Shown here piece after piece: positions 11,674 through 22,962 of a stretch of 64,000 nucleotides of DNA (within the stretch, counting starts at the first letter, position 1; every line of letters begins with the position of its first letter). The position numbers were made by a program, and so were the translations under genes. Origin of the DNA: Molossus alvarezi (taxonomy: Eukaryota > Chordata > Mammalia > Chiroptera > Molossidae). The stretch covers positions 4,278,001 to 4,342,000 of the forward strand of contig CM073886.1 of the NCBI GenBank assembly GCA_037176705.1. Direction: 5' to 3'. Below the pieces are notes generated by a model. That model ran no database searches. It worked only from the letters and a program-made list of their open reading frames with translations, and was not told the DNA's origin.

Positions 11674-12509
11674 ATGGTTAAACACAGAAACAGAAGCCAA
11701 ATGAAAGAGCAAGAGACCTCCACCGAAGATGAGATCAATGTGGAGCAATTAGGCATGTTAACAGAGCTAGAATTCAGAGCCATGATCTTGAGGAAGCTGA
11801 ACAGCATGAGTAAGGACATAGAGACACTGAAAATAAGCCAATTGGAAATTAAAAACCAACAAGAAGAGATAAAAAATGACATATCAGAAATGAAAAACAC
11901 ATTGGAAGGTTTAAAAAGCAGAGTAGAGGAAGCTGAGGACCGGATCAGCGAATTAGAAGACAGGGTAGAAAAAATCAACCAATCAGAAAAACAAAAGGAA
12001 AAAACCATTAAAAAACAGGAAGACAGCTTAAGAGAACTATGGGACAACTGGAAACGTAATAATATTTGCATCATAGGAGTCCCCGAAGAAGAAGAAAATG
12101 ATCAAGGGATAGAGAATATATTCAAAAAAATAGAGAAAACTTCCCTAATTTGGTGAAGGAAGAAAGCATTCAAGTTCAAGAAGCACAGAGAGTCCCAAGT
12201 AAGAAGAACCCAAACAGGCCCACACCAAGACACATAGTAATTAAAATGCCACAAATTAAAGACAAAGAGAGAATCCTAAAAGCAGCAAGAGATAAGCAAC
12301 AGGTTACCTACAAAGGGAACCCCATAAGGCTCTCAGCTGACTTCTCACAAGAAACACTACAGGCCAGAAGAGAATGGCATAAAGTAATCAAAGTCATGAA
12401 AAACAAGAATCTGAATCCAAGACTATTCTACCCAGCAAGGCTATCATTCAAAATAGAAAGTCAAATAAAGAGCTTCCCAGACAAAAAAAAGGCTAAGGGA
12501 ATATATTAG
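11674..12509 (+). pseudogene. L1-A ORF1 (frameshifted)
   Basis: L1 ORF1p is a trimeric RNA-binding chaperone of the L1 RNP. The natural ATG is 11674 (MVKHRNRSQMKEQ); the frame is open further upstream only from a GTG. A heptad-rich coiled coil (SEMKNTLEGLKSRVEEAE) is followed by the RRM region (IIGVPEEEE) and the C-terminal domain (FSQETLQARREW). Compared with L1-B, about 4 nt are missing near 12134 and one extra A lies in the A-run at about 12483-12491. Each shifts the frame, so full-length protein cannot be made. Confidence 0.9.
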
Positions 12510-12597
12510 CACCAAACCAGCACTGCAAGAAATGTTAAAAGGACTGCTGTAATTAGCAGTAGAAATGGGAAGAAAAATAGAATCACACTAAACAAAA

Positions 12598-15315
12598 ATG
12601 GCAATAAATAAGTACATATCAATAATCACCATAAACGTAAATGGATTGAATGCTCCCATAAAAAGACACAGAGTAGCTGATTGGATAAGAAAGCATGACT
12701 CATCTATATGTTGTTTACAAGAGACCCACCTCTCAACAAAAGACTCACATAGGTTGAAAGTGAAGGGATGGAAAAAAATTTTCCAAGCAAATGGAAAGCA
12801 AAAAAAAGCTGGGGTAGCAATTCTCATATCTGATAAAATAGATTTCAAAATGAAGACCATAACTAGAGACAAAGAAGGCCACTATATAATATTGAAAGGA
12901 TCTATCCAACAGGAAGATATAACCTTGATAAACATATATGCACCCAATATAGGAGCACCAAAATATATTAAAAATCTTCTGGAAGACTTCCAAGGAGAAA
13001 TCGACAATAATACAATCATAGCAGGGGACTTCAACACCCCGTTGACAGCACTGGATAGATCCTCTAGGCAAAAAATTAGCAAGGAAACAGAGACTCTAAA
13101 TGAAGCACTAGACCAAATGGATTTAATAGATATCTACAGAGAATTACACCCCAAAACCACAAAATACACATTCTTCTCAAGTGCACATGGGACATTCTCA
13201 AAAATAAACCACATGATAGGACACAAACTAAATCTATGCAAGTTCAAGAAGATTGAAATCATATCAAGCATCTTCTCAGATCACAATGGCATGAAACTAG
13301 AAATCAATTGCAACAAGAACATGCAAAGACATTTCAACACATGGAGGCTAAATAGCATGTTATTAAACAATGAATGGGTCACCGAGGAGATCAAGGAAGA
13401 AATTATAAACTTCCTGGAAACCAATGAAAATGAACACACAACAACACAAAATCTATGGGATGCAGCGAAGGCAGTTCTGAGAGGGAAGTTCATAGCACTA
13501 CAGGCCTACCTCAAAAAACAAGAAAATTTTCTAATTGACTGTCTAACTTCACAACTTAAAGAATTAGAAAGCAAACAAAAAGAAAACCCCAGAGCAAGTA
13601 GAAGAAAGGAAATAGTAAAGATCAGAGCAGAAATAAATGACATAGAGACCAAAAAAACAATTCAAAGGATCAATGAAACAAAGAGCTGGTTTTTCGAAAA
13701 GATAAACAAGATTGATGGACCCTTAGCTAGACTCACCAAGAAACAAAGAGAGAGAACCCAAATACACAAAATCAGAAATGAAAGAGAAGAAGTAACAACC
13801 AACACCACGGAAATACAAAAGATCGTTAACAACTACTACGAACAACTATATGGCAACAAATTCGACAATCTAAGCAAAATGGACAAATTTCTAGAAACAC
13901 ACAGTCTCCCAAAACTACTCCCGGAAGAGATAGAAAACTTGAACTGACCAATAACAACTAAGGAAATTGAAGAGGCAATCAAGACTCTCCCAGCAAACAA
14001 AAGCCCAGGCCCAGATGGCTTCACGGGGGAGTTTTACCGAACATTCAAAAAAAACTAACACCCATTCTCCTCAAACTATTTCAAAAAATTCAAGAAGAAG
14101 GAAGACTTCCAAACACATTCTATGAAGCCAGCATAATTCTACTTCCAAAACCAGAAAAAGACACTACAAAGAAAGAAAACTACAGGCCAATATCCTGATG
14201 AACATAGACGCCAAAATCCTGAACAAAATATTAGCAAATCGGATCCAGAAATACATCCAAAAAATTATTCACCATGACCAAGTGGGATTCATTCCAAGGA
14301 TGCAAGGCTGGGACAATATTCGCAAATCAATAAACGTGATACATCACATAAACAAAATGAAGAATAAAAACCACATGATCATATCAATAGATACTGAAAA
14401 AGCATTTGACAAAATCCAGCATCCATTTCTGATAAAAACTCTCAGCAATGTAGGAATAGAGGGATCATATCTCGACATAATAAAGGCCATATATGAAAGA
14501 CCTACAGCCAACATCATACTCAATGGACAGAAACTAAAAACATTTCCATTAAGAACAGGAACAAGACAGGGATGTTCACTTTCGCCACTCTTATTTAACA
14601 TTGTACTGGAAGTCTTGGCCACAGCAATCAGACATGAAGAAAAAATAAAAGGGATCCAAATCGGAAAGGAGGAAGTGAAACTGTCATTATTTGCAGATGA
14701 CATGATATTGTACATAGAAAAACCTAAAGACTCCATCAAAAATCTACTAGACTTAATAAATGAATTTGGCAAAGTAGCAGGATACAAAATTAACGTCAAG
14801 AAATCTACAGCATTCTTGTACACCAATGATGAACTCACAGAAAGAGAAACTGAAAAAACAATCCCATTTACCATCGTGCCAAAAAAATTACGATACCTAG
14901 GAATAAACTTAACCAAAGAAGTAAAGGACCTATTTGCAGAAAACTACAGGTCATTGAAAAAAGAAATAGAGGAAGATATAAAAAAGTGGAAGCACATACC
15001 CTGTTCATGGATTGGAAGAATTAACATCATTAAAATGTCCATACTACCCAAAGCAATCTATAGATTCAATGCAATCCCCATCAAAATACCAATGACATAT
15101 TTCATAGAACTAGAACAAATACTTCAAAAGTTCATATGGAACCAAAAAAGACCCCGAATAGCCACAGCAATTTTGAAAAAGAAGAACAAAGTAGGTGGGA
15201 TCACAATACCAGATATCACGTTATACTACAAAGCGACTGTAACCAAAACACCCTGGTACTGGCACAAGAACAGGCATATAGACCAGTGGAACAGAACTGA
15301 AAACCCAGAAATGGA
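12598..15315 (+). pseudogene. L1-A ORF2 (first part, broken)
   Basis: ORF2p supplies endonuclease and reverse transcriptase. The ATG at 12598 opens MAINKYIS and the frame stays open for 449 codons. Endonuclease motifs seen: NVNGLN, QETH and GDFNTP, but SKIN replaces SKID at residue 204, the position equivalent to catalytic Asp205 of human L1. A TGA at 13945-13947, about 2 nt lost near 14050 and 1 nt lost near 14190 break the frame. The reverse transcriptase ([10 protein letters not shown], about 14680-14710) is readable from 14198. L1-B interrupts it after 15315; the rest is at 21551. Confidence 0.93.
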
Positions 15316-16559
15316 GGGTGAGAAAAAATGGAGGCGAAGTGAATGGAGGGACCCAGACCGTCTCCCAAGACCAAACTGGATTTACAACGAAAACAAAGGC
15401 AAACCGTCAGGAAAGGGCAGCCGAAGGACACCTTGGAGGACCACTTAACCAGAAACACCCACTCAGTCCTGGTAGGCTTGCGAGGACGGGAGAGGGTACC
15501 AAGAGCCCAGGGTCCACAGCGCCCTGGGCAGGGGCCAGGGAACTAGAGGGGAAGTTAATTCCACCATCTTTCTTCCCACCGTGCACGGCCCTGGAAACTC
15601 TGTAGCCGCTGAAGCCGCACAGACTCCTGGCCCCCAGGGAACTCGGCGGGACCGGGGAATGCAGCGGAAAGTTAATTCTACCGCCTCCCTCCCCGCCTCC
15701 CTCCCCGCTGTGCACGGCCCAGGAAACTCTGTAGCCGCTGAAGCCACAGACTCGCAGACCCCAAGGAACTCGGTGGGACCGGGGAACACGGCGGAAACTT
15801 AATTCTACCGCCTCCCTCCCTGCCGTGCAGGGCCCTGGAAACTCTGTAGCCCCTGAAGCCGCACAGACTCGCAGACCCCAGGCAACTCGGTGGGTGGGAC
15901 CGGGGAACGCGGCGGAAAGTTAATTCTACCGCCTCCCTCCCTGCCATGCACGGCCCTGGAAACTCTGTAGCCACTGAAGCCGCACAGACTCCTGGCCCCC
16001 AGGGAACTCGGCGGGACCGGGGAACGCGGCGGAAAGTTAATTCTACCGCCTCCCTTCCCGCCGTGCACGGCCCTGGAAACTCTGTAGCCAGCTAAACTCT
16101 CCGCTGAAGCTGCACAGACTCGTGGCCCCCAGGGAACTCCGTGGGACCGGGGAACTCAGTGGGAAGCTAATCCTACTGTCTCCCTTACCACCCTGCATGG
16201 GCCCTGGAAACTCTGTAGCCAGCTAAACTCTCCACTGGAGCCGCACAGACTCGAGGGCACCAGGGAACTCAGCTGGACCAGGGAACACAGTGGGACCAGG
16301 GAACTCCGCGGGACCAGGGAACTCAGCGGGAAATTATTCCCACCGCCTCCCTTGCCACCCTGCATGGGCCCTCATAACGCTATAGCCTGCTAAACTCTCG
16401 GCTGGAGCCACACAGACTCCGGGAGAACAGGGGACTTGGCGGGATTAAAGTGGGTCCTCCCTGGAGCATCCAAACCCAGGAGAGGGAGCCACAAACAGCA
16501 AAACACCAACACCCACTGGGAAAACTTGGCAGACTCCAAAGCCCACTGTGATAACCAAA
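15316..16559 (+). promoter_or_regulatory. L1-B 5'UTR with tandem monomer array
   Basis: This is the 5'UTR of full-length L1-B. The first ~200 bp (from GAGAAAAAATGGAGGCGAAG) are homologous to the start of L1-A, and the last ~110 bp (from about 16450, GTGGGTCCTCCCT) are homologous to the L1-A end. Between them lies a tandem array absent from L1-A. The element sits in L1-A ORF2 between copies of the TSD AAACCCAGAAATGGA (15301-15315 and 21536-21550). Confidence 0.9.
15540..16445 (+). repeat. L1-B 5'UTR monomer array (~115-131 bp units)
   Basis: The block GGAAACTCTGTAGCC recurs at 15593, 15722, 15837, 15958, 16075 and 16206, with a diverged copy at 16373. The spacings are 129, 115, 121, 117, 131 and 167 bp. 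Each unit also carries CAGACTC, GGGAACTCGGCGGGACCGGG-like and TTAATTCTACCGCCTCCCT-like segments. The inner units are CpG-rich. The longest unit has an internal repeat of a GGGACCAGGGAACTC block. Partial units lie at both ends. Confidence 0.95.
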
Positions 16560-17462
16560 ATGGTGAGAAACAGAAACAAAAGCCAAATGAAAGATCAAGA
16601 GACCTCTACAGAAGATGAAATAAATGAGGTGCAGTTAAGCAAGTTAACAGAACTAGAATTTAGAGCCATGATGTTGCGGAAGCTCAACAGCATGTGTAAG
16701 GACATGAGCAACATGAGTAAAGACATAGAAATGTTGAAAATAAAACATCTGGAAATGAAAAACCAACAGGAAGAAATGAAGAATGACATATCAGAAATGA
16801 AAAACACACTGGAAGGTCTAAAAAGCAGAGTAGGGGAAGCTGAGGACAGGATCAGTGAATTAGAAGACAGGCTAGAAGAAATCAACCAATCAGAAAACCA
16901 AAAGGAAAAAAAGATTAAAAAACAAGAAGAGAGCTTAAGAGAATTGTGGGACAACTGGAAACGTAATAATATTCATATCATAGGAGTCCCTGAAGAAGAA
17001 GAAAGTAAGCGAGGGCTAGAGAATATATTCAAAGAAATAGTGACAGAAAACTTCCCTAATTTGGTGAAGGAAGAAGGCATTCAAGTTCAAGAAGCTCAGA
17101 GAGCCCCAAGTAAGAAGAACCCAAAGAGGCCCACAACAAGACACATAGTAATCAAACTGCCAAAAATTCAAGACAAAGAGAGAATCCTAAAAGCAGCAAG
17201 ACATAAGCAACAGGTTACCTACAAAGGAACCCCCATAAGGCTCTCAGCTGACTTCTCACAAGAAACAATACAGGCTCGAAGGGAATGGCATGAAGTAATC
17301 AAGGTCATGAAAAACAAGGATCTGAATCCAAGACTACTCTACCCAGCAAGGCTATCATTCAAAATAGAAGGTCAAATAAAGAGCTTCCCAGACAAAATAA
17401 GGCTAAGGGAGTACATTAGCACCAAACCAGCACTGCAAGATATGTTAAAAGGACTGCTGTAA
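16560..17462 (+). CDS. L1-B ORF1 protein (intact, ~300 aa)
   Basis: The product would be an L1 ORF1p-like RNA chaperone that trimerises and coats L1 RNA in cytoplasmic RNPs. I chose the ATG at 16560 (MVRNRNKSQMKDQ); an upstream GTG at 16548 is in frame but is unlikely to be used. The 300 residues show a basic N-terminus, a heptad coiled coil from about residue 40 to 125 (SEMKNTLEGLKSRVGEAE, SELEDRLEEINQ), an RRM from about 135 ([13 protein letters not shown]) and a C-terminal domain (RLSADFSQETIQARREWHEV, ending MLKGLL). This is the usual length for mammalian ORF1p. No internal stop or frameshift is present. A 45-nt spacer separates it from ORF2. It is retrotransposon, not host, coding sequence. 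Confidence 0.93.
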   Translation: MVRNRNKSQMKDQETSTEDEINEVQLSKLTELEFRAMMLRKLNSMCKDMSNMSKDIEMLKIKHLEMKNQQEEMKNDISEMKNTLEGLKSRVGEAEDRISELEDRLEEINQSENQKEKKIKKQEESLRELWDNWKRNNIHIIGVPEEEESKRGLENIFKEIVTENFPNLVKEEGIQVQEAQRAPSKKNPKRPTTRHIVIKLPKIQDKERILKAARHKQQVTYKGTPIRLSADFSQETIQARREWHEVIKVMKNKDLNPRLLYPARLSFKIEGQIKSFPDKIRLREYISTKPALQDMLKGLL

Positions 17463-17507
17463 TTACCAGGAGAAATGGGAAGAAAAATAGAACCACACTA
17501 AACAAAA

Positions 17508-20500
17508 ATGGCAATAAATAAGTACATATCAATAACCACCTTAAATGTAAATGGACTGAATGCTCCCATAAAACGACACACAGTAGCTGATTGGATAAGA
17601 AAGCAAGACTCATCTATATGCTGTTTACAAGAAACCCACCTCACAACAAAAGACTCATATAGATTGAAAGTGAAGGGATGGAAAAAAATCTTTCAAGCAA
17701 ATGGAAAAGAAAAAAAAGCTGGGGTAGCAATACTGACATCTGATAATATAGACTTCAGATTGAAGGCCATAACTAGAGACAAAGAAGCCCACTACATAAT
17801 ATTGAAAGGATCTATCCAACAGGAAGATATAACCTTGATAAACATATATGCACCCAATATAGGAGCACCAAAATATATTAAAAATCTTCTGGAGGACTTC
17901 AAAGGAGAAATCGATAGCAATACAATCATAACAGGGGACTTCAACACCCCGCTCACATCACTGGATAGATCCTCTAGACAAAAAATTAGCAAGGAAACAG
18001 AGACTCTAAATGAAGCACTAGACCAAATGGATTTAATAGATATCTACAGAGAACTACACCCCAAAACTACAGAATTCACATTCCTCTCAAGTGCACATGG
18101 AACATTCTCAAAGATAGACCACATGTTAGGGCACAAACTAAGTCTCTACAAGTTCAAGAAGATTGAAATTATAACAAGCATCTTCTCAGACCACAATGGT
18201 ATGAAACTAGAAATCAATTGCAAGAAGAACATACAAAGACATTTTAACACGTGGAAGCTAAATAGAATGTTATTAAACAATGAATGGGTCACCGAGGAAA
18301 TCAAGGAAGAAATCAAAAACTTCCTGGAAACCAATGAAAATGAGGACACAACAATATAAAATCTATGGGATGCAGCAAGAGCAGCTCTGAGAGGGAAGTT
18401 TATAGCACTACAGGCCTACCTCAAAAAAGAAGAAAAATCTCTAATAGACTACCTAACCTCACAACTTGAAGAACTAGAGAGTAAACAAAAAGAAAACCCC
18501 AGAGCAAGTAGAAGAAAAGAAATAGTAAGGATCAGAGCAGAAATAAACAACATAGAGACCAAAAAAACAATCCAGAGGATCAATAAAACAAAGAGCTGGT
18601 TTTTCGAAAAGATAAACAAGATTGATGGACCCTTAGCTAGACTCACTAAGAAACAAAGAGAGAGAACCCAAATACATAAAATCAGAAATGAAACAGGAGA
18701 GATAACAACTGACCCTACAGAAATACAAAAGATCGTTAACAACTATTATGAAAAATTATACGGCAACAAATTCGAAAATCTAAGCGAAATGGACAAATTT
18801 TTAGAAACACATAGTCTCCCCAAATTGGATCAGATAGAGATTGAAAACTTGAACAGACCAATAACAACAGAAGAAATTGAAGATGTAATCAAGACTCTTC
18901 CAGCAAACAAAAGCCCAGGCCCGGATGGCTTCACAGGGGAGTTTTACCGAACATTCAAAGAAGAACTAATACCCATTCTCCTCAAACTATTTCAAAAAAT
19001 TCAAGAAGAAGGAAGACTTCCAAACTCGTTTTATGAAGCCAGCATAACTCTAATTCCAAAACCAGAAAAAGACACAACAAAGAAAGAAAACTACAGGCCA
19101 ATATCCCTGATGAACATAGATGCCAAAATCCTGAACAAAATACTAGCAAATCGAATCCAGCAATACATCAGAAAAATTATCCACCATGACCAGGTGGGAT
19201 TCATCCCAGGGATGCAAGGCTGGTACAATATTCGCAAATCCATAAATGTGATACACCACATAAATAAATTGAAGAATAAAAACCACATGATCATATCAAT
19301 AGATGCTGAAAAAGCCTTTGACAAAATCCAGCATCCATTTCTGATAAAAACGCTCAGCAGTGTGGGAATTGAGGGATCATACCTAGACATAATAAAGGCC
19401 ATATATGAAAGACCTACAGCCAACATCATACTCAATGGGCAAAAACTAAAAGCATTTCCCTTAAGAACAGGAACAAGGCAAGGATGCCCACTTTCGCCAC
19501 TCCTATTTAACATAGTACTGGAAGTCTTAGCCACAGCAATCAGACAGGAAGAAAAAATAAAAGGGATCCAAATTGGAAAGGAGGAAGTGAAATTGTCATT
19601 ATTTGCAGATGACATGATACTGTACATAGAAAACCCCAAAGACTCCACCAAAAGCTTACTAGACTTAATAAATGAATTTGGCAAAGTAGCAGGATACAAA
19701 ATTAACGTCAAGAAATCGATGGCATTCTTATACACCAATGATGAACTCACAGAAAGAGAAACTAAGCAAACAATCCCATTTACCATTGCGGCAAAAAAAA
19801 TTATGATACCTAGGAATAAACTTAACCAAAGAGATAAAGGACCTATTCGCAGAAAACTACAGGTCTTTGAAAAAAAAAATAGAGCAAGATGTAAAAAAGT
19901 GGAAGAACATACCCTGTTCACGGATTGGGAGAATTAACATTATTAAAATGTCCATATTACCCAAAGCAATCTATAGATTCAACGCAATCCCCATCAAAAT
20001 ACCAACGGCATACTTCAAAGAATTAGAACAATTACTTCAAAAGTTCATGTGGAACAAAAAAAGGCCTGGAATAGCCACAGCAATCTTGAAAAGGAAGAAC
20101 AAAGTTGGAAGGATCACAATACCAGATTTCAGGTTATACTACAAAGCCACCATAATCAAAACAGCCTGGTACTGGCACAAGAACAGGTATATAGACCAGT
20201 GGAACAGAATAGAGAACCCAGAAATGGACCCTAGGCAATATGCTCAATTAATATTTGACAAAGGTGGCAAGAGCATACAGTGGAGTAAGGACAGCCTCTT
20301 TAATAAATGGTGCTGGGAAAATTGGACAGCTACTTGCCGAAAAATGAAACTAGACCATCAACTTACACCCTACACCAAAATAAACTCAAAATGGATAAAA
20401 GACTGAAATGTAACTCATGAATCCATAAAAATCCTAGAGGAGACTGTGGGCAACAAAATCTCAGACATCATACGCAGCAGAATTTTTACTGACACATCAC

Positions 20501-21333
20501 CTAAGGCAATAGAAACAAAGGAGAAAATGAACACATGGGACTACATCAAACTCAAAAGCTTCTGCACAGCGAAAGATACAATCATCAAAACGGAAAGGCT
20601 ACCCACTGTATGGGAGAGCATAATTGCCAATGATATATCAGATAAGGGGTTAATTTCCAATACATATAGAGTGCTCATACAACTCCACAAAAGGAAGACA
20701 AAGAATCCAATTAAAAAATGGGCAGAGGAACTAAATAGACACCTCTCCAAACAGGACATACAAATGGCTAAGAGACATATGAAGAAATGTTCATCATCAC
20801 TAATCATCAGAGAGATGCAAATCAAAAGAACAATGAGGTATCACCTCACACCTGTCAGAATGGCCACCATCAACAAATCATCAAACAACAAGTGTTGGCG
20901 AGGGTGTGGAGAAAAGGGGACTCTAGTACACTGCTGGTGGGAATGCAGACTGGTGCAGCCACTATGGAAAACAATATGGTGTCACCTCAAAAAATTAAAA
21001 ATTGATCTCCCATTTGACCCAGTGATCCCACTTCTAGGAATATACCCTACGAAGCATAAAACACCAATCAGAAAGAATATATGTACCCCCATCTTTGTAG
21101 CAGCACTATTTACAATCGCTAAGATCTGGAAACAGCCCAAGTGCCCATCAGTAGACGAATGGATTAAAAAGCTGTGGTACATATACACAATGGAGTACTA
21201 CGCAGCGGTAAGAAAGAAAGATCTCTTATCCTTTGAGACTACATGGAGGGACCTAGAAAGTATCATCCTAAGTGAAACAAGCCAAACAGAGAAAGAAAAA
21301 TTTCATATGATCTCACTGATTTCTGGAATATAA
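17508..21333 (+). pseudogene. L1-B ORF2 (three inactivating changes)
   Basis: This would encode endonuclease plus reverse transcriptase. The ATG at 17508 opens MAINKYISITTLNVNGLN. The endonuclease looks complete (QETH, GDFNTP, SKIDHM, SIFSDHN). A TAA at 18357-18359 replaces CAA in the linker. The reverse transcriptase follows in the same frame ([31 protein letters not shown]) until an extra A in the A8 run at 19793-19800 shifts the frame. A TGA at 20404-20406 (for TTA) interrupts the C-terminal domain, which ends at 21333 after the cysteine-rich [18 protein letters not shown] segment. Full ORF2p cannot be made in cis. Confidence 0.93.
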
Positions 21334-21535
21334 TGAACATAACAGTTTGAGGACAATCCCCTAAGGAGTGGGGGGGTGAGAGAGGGATGAACAACAGAAT
21401 TTATATGCATGTATGCATGAACAGTGGACATGGACAACAATCTGGGGAAGGGGCAGGGAGGGAAGGGGGAGTGGGGAATCAGTGGGGGAAAAAAGGAGAA
21501 TCATTTGTAACAAAAATTAATCAATAAAAAAAAAA
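21334..21535 (+). mobile_element. L1-B 3'UTR and poly-A
   Basis: The 3'UTR follows the ORF2 stop. It holds a G-rich tract at about 21444-21477 (several G3-G5 runs with short loops), then AATCAATAAA and poly-A, and ends at the TSD 21536-21550. Confidence 0.92.
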
Positions 21536-21550
21536 AAACCCAGAAATGGA

Positions 21551-22655
21551 CCCAAGGCAATACGCTCAATTAATATTTGACAAAGGTGGCAGGAGCATAC
21601 AGTGGAGTAAAGACAGCCTCTTTAATAAATGGTGTTGGTAAAATTGGACAGCTACATGCAAAACAATGAAACTAGACCATCAACTTACTCATTACACAAA
21701 AATAAACTCGAAATGGATAAAAGACTTAAATGTGACCCGTGAATCCATAAAAATTCTAGAAGAAAATGTAGGCAACAAAATTTCGGACATCATACGGAGC
21801 AGAATTTTCACTGATACATCACCTAAGGCAACAGAAATAAAGGAGAAAATGAACACATGGGACTACATCAAACTAAGAAGCTTCTGCACAGCAAAGGAAA
21901 CAATCATCAAAATGGAAAGGCAACCCACTGTATGGGAGAACATCATTGCCAATGATGTATCAGATAAGGGGTTAATTTCCAATATATATAGAGTGCTCAT
22001 ACAACTCAACAAAAGGAAGACAAAGAACCCAATTAAAAAATGGGCAGAGGAGCTGAATAGACACCACTCCAAACAAGACATACAAATGGCCAAAAGACAT
22101 ATGAAGAAATGCTCAACATCACTAATCATCAGAGAGATGCAAATTAAAACAACAATGAGGTATCACCTCACACCTGTCAGAATGGCTACCATCAACAAAT
22201 CATCAAACAACAAGTGTTGGCAAGGGTGTGCAGAAAAGGGAACTCTAGTGCACTGCTGGTGGGAATGCAGACTGGTGCAGCCGCTATGGAAAACAATATG
22301 GTGCTACCTCAAAAAATTAAAAATTGAACTTCCATTTGACCCAGTGATCCCACTGCTGGGAATATACCCTAAGAAGCCTGAAACACCAATCAGGAAGAAT
22401 ATATGTACCCCCATGTTCATAGCAGCACTATTTACAATAGCTAAGATCTGGAAACAGCCCAAGTGTCCACCAGTAGACGAATGGATAAAAAAGCAGTGGT
22501 ACATATACACAATGGAGTACTATGCAGCGGTAAGAAAGAAAGATCTCTTATCCTTTGAGACGACATGGAGGAACCTGGAAAGTATTATCCTAAGTGAAAG
22601 AAGTCAAGCAGAAAAAGACAAATACCACATGATCTCACTTATATACGGAATATAA
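21551..22655 (+). pseudogene. L1-A ORF2 (second part, C-terminal domain)
   Basis: This resumes L1-A ORF2 in register after the L1-B insertion ([15 protein letters not shown]). A TAA at 21639-21641 replaces the Glu codon in WCWEN. The frame is then open from 21666 to the natural stop at 22653-22655 and includes the cysteine-rich segment [20 protein letters not shown] and the conserved [20 protein letters not shown]. Confidence 0.9.
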
Positions 22656-22947
22656 TGAACATAACAGTCTGAGGAATACAGTAGACCCAGACACATGGAA
22701 GTAGGGCACAGACTGACATCCCTCAGAAGAGGGGATGGGGGGGTGGGGGGGCGGGAAGAGATAAACCACAGAACTTATATGCATGTATGCATGACCAATG
22801 GACATGGACAACTAAGCCGGGGACGGGATGCAGGTGGGGTGGGGTGGGGTGTGCCAATGGGGTAAAAAGTTAAAATATCTGTAACAAAGAAATAAATAAA
22901 AATTCATAATAAAAAATTAAATTAAATTTAAAAAAAAGAAGAAGAAG
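22656..22947 (+). mobile_element. L1-A 3'UTR and A-rich tail
   Basis: The 3'UTR has a strong G-run block at 22731-22754 (potential G-quadruplex), a second G-rich block (GGTGGGGTGGGGTGGGG) at about 22832-22850, and AATAAATAAAA. An A/T-rich tail with (GAA)n runs into the TSD at 22948-22962. Confidence 0.9.
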
Positions 22948-22962
22948 AAGAAGCAAGAAAAA

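Noticed and set aside
15593..16390. Regularly spaced repeats resembling a CRISPR array
   Set aside because: The whole unit is repeated without variable spacers, the genome is mammalian, and the array is bounded by L1 5'UTR sequence on both sides.
15316..21535. L1-B as a retrotransposition-competent element
   Set aside because: ORF2 has two stops and one frameshift, so it is not autonomous.
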